DNA of 64,000 bases from Bifiguratus adelaidae (Eukaryota > Mucoromycota > Endogonomycetes > Endogonales), in NCBI GenBank assembly GCA_002261195.1, contig MVBO01000001.1, positions 260,051 to 324,050 of the forward strand, given 5' to 3'. The first letter of the stretch is position 1. Each line of letters begins with the position of its first letter. Position numbers and translations under genes: made by a program. Positions 22,744-33,289 of this stretch are shown piece after piece. The notes below the pieces were generated by a model that made no database searches, was not told the DNA's origin, and saw only the letters and a program-made list of their open reading frames with translations.

Positions 22744-23320
22744 CTTTTATACTTACCTTGCTTGCCGGTTCGGTATTACCATATTCCAGTCTTGTACTAT
22801 ATGTCATATATCGGCTAGAGTGCGCCATGGCTATGGCGTGCTTGTGCGAATATTGAGAAGCCACATCGTTCATGCGAACAAGATGGACCGAGATGCACTT
22901 TGCCAAAGGAGGCATATCTTCAGTAATATAGATGATCGGATGTTATCGTGGGTGGTCTGGGTGCCAATGCTTCAGGCGGGATAGGTGAAGGCATAATGCA
23001 TTGAACAATCGCACCATTGAGCATATACTAAAAAGGCAATGTTTCTCATCACGCTGGTCAATGGCGACATGGCCAGTGACTCTGGCGACAAGTCGCGACA
23101 AGTGACGGGTTTTTCGATGAACAACCGTGTTCATCGCACCATGTGCATATGTACAAGGCGAGTGTTCTCGTAAAAATACGTCTATTACCATTATTTACTT
23201 TGCTTTGGCAATTTGGTCAGACAAAAGAGACTACACATACACACATACACACATCTTTGGTTGAGATCCACGAAAAAAAAACAAGAAAAACTGTAACTGT
23301 ACAAACACCCTGGCAAGGCA
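22744..23320. other. Spacer between TauD-type gene and transcription-factor-like gene
   Basis: Holds the promoter of the minus-strand dioxygenase on its left side and the 3' end of the minus-strand regulator on its right. No gene, RNA or repeat is seen. Confidence 0.45.
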
Positions 23321-25063
23321 TTAGACATCGATCAGGAACCGATTCGCTCGTATCCACCGGTCAAGCTCTTTGCCAAAAAGCACCCACGAACTGTAGCCTC
23401 CTTGGTACATCGTGGTCTTTTTCAAATCAGCACTGGCGCGTTGAAGTGCGTTCCAGCACCACCGCTTGGTATCGATGTCGGTGTATTCCAGGGACTTGGA
23501 GACAAGGATTTCGCATACGGTACGACATGCTTTCATGACGTGATTCAAGTAACTGTGCTGATCATGATCGTGCACTCGGTAGATGGACATGTAGGAAAGG
23601 GCGGTGAGGATGTCGGAGGCGGAACGAAGGATGAAGCGCAAACTGGAGCTGGAAGGAGCCATGACGACAGAGTAGTCCTCGGCCGATCCAAATGTTGTTG
23701 AATCAATCGTGTCGAGGGACTGATCGGTTCGCTCGCCAAGCACACCCACAGCGTCACGAAGGTCAGGCAGTTGCTGACTAACGGCGGGTCCGGGTGTGGC
23801 ATAGGACAAGGCGTACAAGAGCACGACATTAGAGTCTGTCCAATCGAAAAGACTCATAGCCAAGCGATCGTAGGCGTCAACATCCAATCTGTCGCGAGGA
23901 CCTTTGGTGATCAACAATCCCGCAGCATCTGGTTGAGGCTGCGCAAAGGCGTCAAGACTGCGGTAAATGGTTTCGACGTTTGCAAGCGAATCCTTCAATT
24001 CGCCAACAAAGGTTTCATCGAGAATAGGAAACAGCAAACATCGACGAATGAACAATTGATCACCCACAAAGTGCACATCCATCTTGTCATCACCAAAGGC
24101 TCTTGGCATACGCGTCGGCTTGTGAAGGGTCGCTTCGCTGTAATGTTGCCATTTCAAGAGACGATTCTGGATGTAGGCTTGCCAGTGAAGTCGGCAAAGG
24201 AATTCTCTCTCCAACTCACTCATACCGAGCTTGGCTTGTTCCTCTTCATCAAGACCGAATGCCGGATGTGACGACAGAACACGTACAGCGTAGGTGAGCG
24301 GACTTTGCTCACTGGCGATGTGATAATTGACGTGATAATGATGTAGGATGAGGAGCATGAAAATTTGCATCGTGCCTTGCTCGTCAAAGATGTCTCGAAA
24401 CATTTCCATTGTTCTGTCGTGATAGACTCTGCAAATGTCTTCAATGACAGAACCGTTCGCCTCTGAATCCGCATGCAATCGTATGGTATGCTCAATTGCA
24501 GCTGTAGCCATAGCCATCGTCACCGGATCCTCTGACAGATCTTTGACGCTATCCACGTAATCTTCCAACAGTGATTGAGGACACATGGGATAGCGCAAAT
24601 TAAAGCAGACGAGATAGACGGAGACGCATCTTTCTGTAAGCGATTGACGGATCAATTGATTTGCTGACACTGAGAGTGCCGGAGGACTCGTTGAAGGCAG
24701 ATAGCGCATCGTGCAAAAGTCTCGGAGTGGTTCCGCACCGAAAGGTTCCGCCACCTTGTGCTGTCCATATGGATAATCCCAGACGGTCGTTAATGCAGGA
24801 TGTCGAAACGCTTTGCTGGATAATGATTTCCCCAAGACAGCCATGACCTGGCGCAAGTCAGAAATGGTCGAACCAGTCAGTTTTATGGAGAGTCCAGTAC
24901 GACCTGGAACCATGTCCCATTGAAATAAGCTGGGAACCTTCATCTTCTCTACACGTTTTTCCGGTGAACGCGGCTTCTTGGGACGGGGAATAGCCCATGT
25001 CGTCAGCCCTTTGGCTAACTCCGCACGGTGGTCTACCCCCACCTCAGTCATTGTAAATGACAT
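23321..25063 (-). CDS. Fungal transcription-factor-like protein (middle homology region, no visible zinc cluster)
   Basis: Single exon, 580 aa from ATG 25063. The frame is open slightly further upstream, but only through non-ATG codons. The body resembles the fungal transcription-factor middle homology region: an all-helical sequence with DFCTMRYLP, ERCVSVYLVCFNLRYPM and FRDIFDEQGTMQIFMLL, then AMSLFDWTDSNVVLLYAL near the C-terminus. No Cys6 zinc cluster precedes it; the N-terminus has only a basic patch (RPKKPRSPEKRVEKMK). Either a DNA-binding exon is missing, or this is one of the regulators that lost it. The start lies 85 bp from the divergent mitochondrial bS16m start, so both must share a very short promoter. 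The family call rests on pattern, not on an invariant motif. Confidence 0.55.
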   Translation of the reverse strand: MSFTMTEVGVDHRAELAKGLTTWAIPRPKKPRSPEKRVEKMKVPSLFQWDMVPGRTGLSIKLTGSTISDLRQVMAVLGKSLSSKAFRHPALTTVWDYPYGQHKVAEPFGAEPLRDFCTMRYLPSTSPPALSVSANQLIRQSLTERCVSVYLVCFNLRYPMCPQSLLEDYVDSVKDLSEDPVTMAMATAAIEHTIRLHADSEANGSVIEDICRVYHDRTMEMFRDIFDEQGTMQIFMLLILHHYHVNYHIASEQSPLTYAVRVLSSHPAFGLDEEEQAKLGMSELEREFLCRLHWQAYIQNRLLKWQHYSEATLHKPTRMPRAFGDDKMDVHFVGDQLFIRRCLLFPILDETFVGELKDSLANVETIYRSLDAFAQPQPDAAGLLITKGPRDRLDVDAYDRLAMSLFDWTDSNVVLLYALSYATPGPAVSQQLPDLRDAVGVLGERTDQSLDTIDSTTFGSAEDYSVVMAPSSSSLRFILRSASDILTALSYMSIYRVHDHDQHSYLNHVMKACRTVCEILVSKSLEYTDIDTKRWCWNALQRASADLKKTTMYQGGYSSWVLFGKELDRWIRANRFLIDV

Positions 25064-25148
25064 GCGAGTGAGACAGAAGAGAAGAGCGCCGCGCTCATCA
25101 CGTGGGAAAAGCCCAAAATTTGGCCGTGACAAGACCTTATCCGTGGTT
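25064..25148. promoter_or_regulatory. 85-bp divergent promoter
   Basis: The start codons of the regulator-like gene (25063, minus) and of bS16m (25149, plus) are separated by 85 bp. It must contain both 5' UTRs or their transcription must begin inside the neighbouring gene. No TATA box is obvious. Confidence 0.5.
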
Positions 25149-25536
25149 ATGGTCGTGCGTATACGATTACAACGCTGGGGAAGGCGAAATCTACCCTTTT
25201 ACCACATGGTGGTGGCGAACAGTAGGGCTCCTAGGAATGGCAAGCATATTGAACAAGTTGGAAGTTACGATCCTATACCTGATGCGGATGGGATCAAGCG
25301 GATCGCCTTGAATGGCGATCGCATCAAGTATTGGCTAACGGTGGGTGCGCAACCTAGTGAAACGGTATCCAAGCTCTTGGAGAAGGTATGTAGGATGGCA
25401 TGCAGGTCATGGCTCGTTGTTGTGGCCCTTTTGCGGAATCCGCGGTGCTCATGGTGTTCTCCAGGCCGACATCCTCCCGCCTCAACCCAAACCCTGGCAT
25501 TCCTCGGAGGGGTCGCGTGGCTCGGCACAAAAGTAA
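25149..25536 (+). CDS. MRPS16: Mitochondrial small-subunit ribosomal protein bS16m
   Basis: A component of the small subunit of the mitochondrial ribosome. Exons: 25149-25385 and 25465-25536 (intron 79 nt, GTATGT donor), giving 102 aa. The N-terminus MVVRIRLQRWGRRNLPFYH is the bS16 signature, with basic residues contacting rRNA. It is followed by GSYDPIPDADGIKRIALN and RIKYWLTVGAQPSETV, with the conserved R-x-x-Y-W. The short C-terminal exon begins ADILPPQP, matching the usual end of the domain. There is no separate cleavable presequence, as is common for bS16m. The second exon is short and its end is slightly less certain. It is divergent from the regulator-like gene and convergent with the DOCK gene, whose stop lies 68 bp away. 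Confidence 0.9.
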
Positions 25537-25604
25537 CGCGTGGAGAGTGGAAACCATGTATCATAGAATCTACAAATAGATAACGTACCCCGAAATGGAC
25601 CTTT

Positions 25605-28600
25605 CTAGGCATTGCTTCGGCTTCTAAAGAAGGAGCCCGTTTTTCTTAGGGATCGCATCCTGCTGGCATAGCTGGGCCGGGGTTCGGTAGATTTAGGTTG
25701 GGGTGGAGAGTCGTGGGCTACGGTGGGTGAAGTCATGTTAACAATGTTCAGTTTTGGAGCATTCGGTGGTGAGGAGGTGTATAAGGTGTCTCTGGGTACG
25801 GTTGATTTGACGTAATTATCCGGATGAGGAGGTCGCTTCTTAGTTCCTCGTAGGCTGAGACTGGTTAAGGAGCGCGTGACCGAAGGCGAGGGGCTGAAGG
25901 GAGAGATTGGATGGTCTGCGTTATTATTGCTGTGTGACATGACCCCGGGATTGGCTGGTCCAGAGAGGCCGAGCTTCGGATTCCGCGAAGGTCTAGTCCG
26001 TAACGAGCTGCTGCCTGGATCGTCTGAATTGTTGGTGCCCCCTCGTGCACCAATAGTGGTGTCGGACACCTTCGCAGATTCGGTGCTTTGAGCCTTGTCG
26101 GATGGCTGCGGAAATCCGGAACGCTTCAGGTCAGCAATCTCCTCGGCGAAATTCTTGTGGTAAACTAATACAATGCATAAGCATGGACCTGATCAGAAAT
26201 GTAATGGATACCTACAGTCGACCAAAGACATGTGCAATGGTCTTAGATCGGATGTGACGAGATTACCATGCAATTCCAGGCATTCTGCGAGAACTTTGAC
26301 CTAAGAAAATGTATGAGCACTATGTTCATCATTCCAGCTTGGGTAAGGCCCACTACCTCTGAGCGAAGACTCTCCTTGAGGGCAACAACATCGTCGGCGT
26401 ATTCAGGATGCTGCTGGATAAAAGTCTCCTTCAAAAAGGCCGTTCTGTACATAAAGACACCTCCATTCAGTGGTGCATCCACGACACTTTTGAGCGCCAT
26501 TGTAAAGGGGTTGACATTGATGTGAGCGGAGAAATTGTTGGCCAAGGTCGTCCGAAGGATGGTCCTGTATTTGGCCTCCATACGCTTGAGTTCCTTGGTT
26601 TTGTTGTCAATGGCAATGATGGCATTCTGGATAGGAGACAATTCCACTGCGACTGTATTGATAACTGGTGATCGTCGCAATACGGTTGGGAACGTGTCTT
26701 CGATGTAAATGACGGTTTTTACGACCCAGAGTCGGAGAAATTCGTCAGCCGCAGGATTGTCGCTGGGGTGCTCTTGATCATCTTCCGTGTCCCGAAGCAT
26801 GGGTCGGGAAAAGGTGAACGTGTTGACATTGTTATACTCGTAATATTCCAGAATGGATTCGGCAACGCCGGAGACGGTGAATGGCATTGAAGATCGATCC
26901 ACCTCAGGTGTTACCGCAGTGATGCGAATGTATTGTCCATCCACAGTCCTTGGTGTAACTGCTGTGGGTGTGAGGATGATGGCATCAGGATATCGTGCTT
27001 GTACATGTTCTGTAAAGGAGGCGAGTTTTTCCCAGCTCTTTCCTCGATAAACAAAGCTGCGGTTGCGGATACTCGTCGGGAACTCTTTGCCATAGAAGTC
27101 GACTTTATAATAGCCACTAAAGTAGCGATCCTGGCTTATGATCAATTTGTAAAATTTGGCTTGACGTTGTAGCATGTCTGACATCTTGATGTAATCAAAC
27201 AGCGTCGTGTCATACTTTTCGCACAACTCTTTGCAAATATCGATGCACAACTCCCACGCCGAATCTCGCGCAAGATAGTCCAGAATTTGCAGATACAGAC
27301 GCTCTTTGCGAGCCATGGCCGTTTCTCTCGGGTATCCTATGGATGTGAGTGGTTCCTTGATCAACTTGTCGTCCCACGGTAGCAATTCAGCATGAAACTT
27401 GAGCGTCAAAGCCGCCTCCAAAAAGTTCTCCGATGTGACTTGCAATTGCACCAATTGATGGACGTACTTGATGTAAAAGTCCTCCTTCTCGACAAGGCGT
27501 ACGAACTGGGTGAGTTTGAGCGTGTTTTCAATCCGCTCAAATTGGAAAAGTTCCTTGTCATCCGGGATGCCGCGAACATAAATCAGAAGTTCCGAGAACC
27601 GGGAAATCTCCTCGATGAAGGCTCTGGCATCCCGTAAAAATGCGGGACCTAGATGTTCGAGGCTTGCAACGCCTTCAAGCAAGCCGTTGACCAACTTCTT
27701 CCGCTGATACTCTTCGCCCGTCGTGGCGTGCGGCATGCGATCCAAGGATTCGAGTACTTGTATCTTGAATTCGCGCAGATCTCCGAATGCCGTATAATAT
27801 GCGGCGAGAATATCGAGAAAGATCTGAATGCTGCTGTTCCTGAGCTTCTCGTGATAGGACAACAAACATGGAGGCAATAGATCAAGCATTAAAGGACCGA
27901 TCGTGATATGCCAATTGGAGACTTTGCGAACATTCGTCATCTCGCTTTCCAGGGTGGTGCTCACGTCCTCGTAAACTGTCTCTGCCATGGTACCGTCCTC
28001 GCTGAATGCAACATCTTCTTTGGCGTCAGCGAATCCCTCGTCGTCATCATCTTCCGGGACCGTCCTTCCTAGCGCGGCCCAGCTGCGTATCAGGAGGGTA
28101 CATCCGACAGCTCCGCGCAAATCTCCAACCGCAATTCTGCTGCATCGTTGCGCTTGTGGCGATTGTTGTTCGATCGTCAACGTAGGCGAAGCCAAGGAGC
28201 GCAGTAGCAGTGCGTGAAAACCCTGCCAGAACTGGGCAATAAGCTCGTCTTCTTGGTCTCTTTCGACATTGTGTTTCGAAGCATCTGGTTGGCCATCCTT
28301 GGTCTGCGGATTCCAGAGACGCAGCGGTGCGTACAAAGTCTCCATGACTTCGCTCAAAGGGAGCATAACGTCGACAAGTAGGATTTGATATGCAAGCAGC
28401 CGCACACTGAGCCAATCATCCGGTATTATATGCACCTTCTTCGTCAGCTGATTTGTTCCATCGCCCTTGTGGGAAGGAGCAAGCAATTCGATAATAGCAC
28501 ACAAGTTGGTGTACGTTCGCAGAGACTCTTCGCGACCGACGCTATTGGGCAAAGACATGAGCAGAGACCGAATGACGGGTCTCGGAGTGATGTGCGCAAT

Positions 28601-31600
28601 CTCCAAGAAAACTATCGCGAGATCACTAAGTCCAACTTGCAGGCCGAGTGGCATTTGTTCGACGTGATCAGGAGCCTTCATGTGCGTCTGAACTTGAGCC
28701 ATAAATATTATGCTATGCTGTAAGAAACCGTCCGTTTCGTCCGCATCCTCCTCATTCCCATGTGGCTTGCTTCCGTTCATATGCTTCTGTACCTGACTAT
28801 AGAGATCCATGTATGCATCGAGGATTGGAAGCAATAGCGGACACAGTGATGCAATCATAGCATCAAAGGTCTCTAGCACAACAGGATCCTCTTGATTCAA
28901 TCCCGTCCATGGCTGTGGCACATGGTCAAGGAGGCGAGCTACAATTGTCGTCGCCAAGCGCAGATTTTCTTGCCATCGTACGCGAGAAAAAGTTGGCGCA
29001 GAATCTCCGGTCTCATTCGATACCTTCAGTGCTTCAAAGGAACCGATCCAGCGGCTTGCCCATACGCAGATATCATCAAACAGAAGCGAGGCGATTTTGC
29101 TCATCTCCTCTGTCTCGCAGTTGAGTATGCTAATGATAGTCGCCAAGCGATGACTCGAAATCTTGCCCCTTCCACCAACATCTGTCGCCATGATCTCACA
29201 AATAGCCGATGCAAGTTCTTGAGCCGTCAAGACCCGTGAAAGCTGCCGCATTAAGCCGACATAATGCTGAATAATCAGCGTCTGCGTTCCGATAGCGGAC
29301 ATTGGCATGCTCTCATCCAAGAAGGAGTGAACGATTTTGAGCACGTCCTTGATATCTTGCTTAAAGAGAGCTTCATTGACGATTTTGCGATCTTCGTCTT
29401 CAGAAAGGCGAATGATCTCCCGAGAATGAACGATCAAACTAAAGACGCTATTCCAGACCTTGAGTGCAGCTCGGAATTCTGTAATGCGCTTGTTCTGTTT
29501 GCCGTCGTTAGCCAGTGAGATGAAAGCCTTGAGTAAATTATTGTGCACTCCGTGTCGACCGGCTGTGGTTGAAGGCGTTGTTTTAGGTTCTGCGCGAGCA
29601 ACGGTATTCGGATATTGCTTATCGATGTACTCTGCGAATACGCTTTGAAATCTTGTAAAGCGCTTGTTGTTGGCGATGCCGAGGACCGAAATCAATGCTT
29701 TGAGCACCGGTTCGTCCAACTCACCCCAACGATTCGGTGGAGTGTGCAATATCGTAAACAAGGCATCGAGCGCCTTAGGCAAAACTTTGGCCACTTCTTG
29801 CTCGTCCACAAACACAAGATTGGAAAGAATGACCTTCAACCTTTCCCCTTCACTCGTGACAGAATCGTGGATCACATTATGATCCCACTCCAGCAATTTC
29901 GACATGAACTCCACCTGTGAAATCTCGGTTGAGCATAAGTGGGTGGTAACTAGCAGCGTGTCTCTAGTCATAATTGGCCTGCCTAGGACGGTCGACGAAC
30001 GCTCGCCTTCCAATGTGCCTACACTACTGCCGTTCGATCTCAAACTCATGTTCGAACCAGAACGCGTGAGTTTTGGCGTAAAAGATTCCGACCGCGTCAT
30101 TTGAGCCAAATAGAAAGATGGATGAGGCAGACCTTTGTCGTATCGGTATAACGTTATGTTATGAGCGCCATTGGATATAAACTTTGTCGTATCACCAGGA
30201 GCAAAGAGCGAAAGAAATCCGTAAGCGAAAACCCTCTCATTTGATGGACTCTCCGCCACGTTGTCTGCAGGCCGCAACTGTGGGGGTGATGGACCGGAAG
30301 GAGGCGGAGATTTAATGCTGCCTTGTCGGTGCCGAACGAGAAAGAACAGGTGACATTTGTCGAATCGAAAGTTCTTGCTTCCTTCTATACAAATATGCTC
30401 GCCCCAACTTGGACGCGACTGATTCGCAAACACCATACTTTCCCAGACCGTGCATGTCTTCTCCGCTATAGCTGGCCGAATGGCATTTTCGATGAATTCA
30501 CCAGTGGTGTTATCTCGAAGAGCGATGCAAACTTGTACACTCCTGCCTCTACTCGTTTGTACCAGCGAGCCGAACTCTAGTCTCACATGGAGATCGTTCC
30601 TGCTGTCATTTGCCGAAACCAAATCTGTAAACCGAAGGGATCTTGTATGGAACTGTGGGGTAGTGTCAGCCGGTAGAGAACTAACAACATCTTCAATCTC
30701 TCCAGTATAAATCTCGAGTCTCACAACCACGTTCTCTGTATTGGCTGGTAGGCGATCAGATGCTGAAATTTCGCTCTTGATAATATCTTGATGCAGTGAA
30801 GCCAGCGGGGCATCATCACTTGCAGAGTATATATTCAACATGTACTCGTTAGGGGCTAGATCTGAGGTGTCACGCGCCGGTGAGCTGGCAGACTGGACTG
30901 AGGTTGGCGCCGAGTTTTGACTGCTGGTTCGGGATAACACGGCTGAAGGTGGTCTCCATTGACTAGCGTCCACACTTTCCGACTTTTGTGTAATCTGGTT
31001 TAGATGCAACACGGCTACTCCGTAAGGACGCTTGCAGAGATCTGAGCTTGGGTTGAAAATGGGAGGCAAGTTGGTGGCATGTTGCGGTAGATTGCCATGC
31101 GAGCCTTTCCGTTCCATGATCGTTTTACTGATGTCGGGACGATTATTTTCGAACAGTTGAGTCATTCGGTTACTGCTGTCTCGTGCACCAGCGAAGAGCA
31201 TCGATGCGTGTGAGCCGACACTAGGTGGTAGGAGAGTGTCCTTTTCTGGACGTAAGTGGCCAACGCATACCACCCGGCACACGAGATAAAGGTCGTCACC
31301 TCCGTCTTTCATCCCTAGATCTCTAAAGATGGTGCACGCTTGTGCAGAATTGTCCACCTTGGGCGTTCCATGCTCGTCAAGTGTAAGGCAATATTCCTCG
31401 GAGACAAACTGCTCATCCTTTGCATTGTAAATGCAAAAGTGGAGTTGAGCAGATTCACCGGCTTGACATATTCTGGCGGCACAGCCTCGAAAGGAGAGAA
31501 AGAGGTGATTGTTGCCTGATAAGTCCTTGCCAGAGCCATTGCGATTGGTGACTGTAGACTGCTTGTTCCCCGATTTTGATTGAGCTGTGCCTATCGCAAG

Positions 31601-32632
31601 GCTCTCCAATGCCGAACTGGATGCTGAAGGATAAGACGTTCGATTTCCGGTTTGCATCTGGCCTTTGGACAATGCATTACTGTTGTCTTTTTGATACTGA
31701 AACGTAGTCCGATAAATATCGATGAAGGAAGTGTTGGTGCTGTCGAGAATGTAACCGTCGTCCGGATGCCGAACGATTGTCGAAAGGCCCTGGTAAGCAT
31801 TCATGACGCTCATGCACTGCACAACTGTCTTGCGTAGATTGGTGAGCTCTTCGGTTGACTGAGACTGTAACAGTAGCTGCCTTCTGGCCTGTAAGAGAAA
31901 GTTGATCTGATCCTTGACGTGATTAAGTCTCTCGTACTGCCGTTGTTCGAGGTATCGGTGAAGCTGTGCGCTCCAATCTTTGACACACGCGGCAATTTCA
32001 TCGATCAGAGGTTCATTCATACCAGCCAAAGTGGAATCTTGAAACCTAGCTAATGGAAGCGACGGTGCTCGTCGTTTCCGCCTAGCAGGTTTGAACGCAT
32101 CTGTTCCAGTTGGGTTCTTCTCGATCGACGAGCTCCACTGATCCACATTGATGAGCGTACCCGCCATGTCGCTCGTCATATCTCCCTGCGTGTCAATTGA
32201 CATGACATCTTGCATTAGTTCCGTAGGATCGACATGAGGCGGAAGATAAGCCTTGATGGCGACGTGATTTGCCGGAAAGACACCAATGTTGGCGTGATTG
32301 GGCTTTGTACCGGTTACACTGATACGAAGAATGTAGCCGCGGTACCATGCCTCTTGCTCCTCCAGTACAAATATCTCGTCGCCGACCTCCAAAGAAGCCA
32401 AGACGGAGAGATCTCCGGCGTCAGCTGAGCAGCTATCGCGCGGCGAGAACGGCTGCGACTCACTGGATCGAGCTGATAGAGGCTCCTGTGTATCATGTGA
32501 CGAGTTAGCTCGACTAGCGGCAGAAAGTGCTCGAGACCGTGTTCGCTTCCCAATCTCTGGCGTCGGTGGTGTATAAGGGTAAATAGCCGTCGCGTGGGCG
32601 ATCTGGGGTAGAGGTATCCATGACATGGTCAT
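25605..32632 (-). CDS. DCK1: DOCK-family guanine nucleotide exchange factor (DCK1-like)
   Basis: DOCK proteins activate Rac- or Rho-type GTPases through the DHR2 domain, with ELMO/Lmo1 partners; in yeast Dck1 works in cell-wall stress and mitophagy signalling. Exons on the minus strand: 32632-26357, 26300-26216 and 26164-25605, giving 2,306 aa. An SH3-like region near the N-terminus (ATAIYPYTPP, then LEVGDEIFVLEEQEAWYRGY) lies within about residues 12-95. DHR1, a C2-type lipid-binding domain, spans about 625-775 (RNDLHVRLEFGSL). DHR2 spans about 1650-2135 (FLEAALTLKFHAELLPWDD, then VKVLAECLELHGNL, ending FYHKNFAEEIADL). A Ser/Pro-rich disordered tail follows. The first exon is over 6 kb without an intron, unusual next to its neighbours. 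Start chosen at the first ATG in frame; the open frame extends upstream through non-ATG codons. It is divergent from EPL1. Confidence 0.92.
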
Positions 32633-33289
32633 AGTCGCAGGATGTCCATAAGGAGCGTCAAGGATCACCAGACGACAAGAAGTGATGATTCCTCTTTCAC
32701 TGCCAGGACGCTTGGAACGGTGCTCACCGCGTGAAACTAGCCTTTCATAAGCCGCTGTGGTACGAGCTCCATAAAAGGAAATGCCCTCTTTTAGCAAATC
32801 GTTTGGTGCGGCAAGTACACAGTCTCTCTTTGAATACAGGTCCTACATTGGAGCCATGGCTGGTGGGGGTACTAAAAAAGACACGAATGGCGCATCATGT
32901 TAGTCGATAACAATAATCAGCCTGGCTTGTCCATCAATGATACGGTCATACAACACGAAAGTAAGCTCAACATTGCACCGACTTCGTTAAATGCAGGTCA
33001 ATTGGAGCTGCAGCAATCCATCCTCTATAGCAAAAGATAATGCGCAGCACAACCATGCAGCCTATCAATTGTATCTCCCCCTATTGCAACACCCGCAAAG
33101 TGGCTGAATAGCATAGAATGACGTCATCACATCATGTGACCCTAATTCCTCCCCAAAACAAGAAGGGGCCAACTGAAGGTGCAAGTAACCCTGGCAAAAA
33201 GGAAAAATTCTAATACAGACGCCATCCAAGGTAGCAAGGACCATGGTCAGAAGGATACCGTCAACATAAGCTATCGATAAACTTGTGTC
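32633..33289. promoter_or_regulatory. Divergent promoter between the DOCK gene and EPL1
   Basis: This 657-bp spacer separates two start codons on opposite strands. It must contain both promoters. No coding potential, TATA box or clear repeat is seen. Confidence 0.5.
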
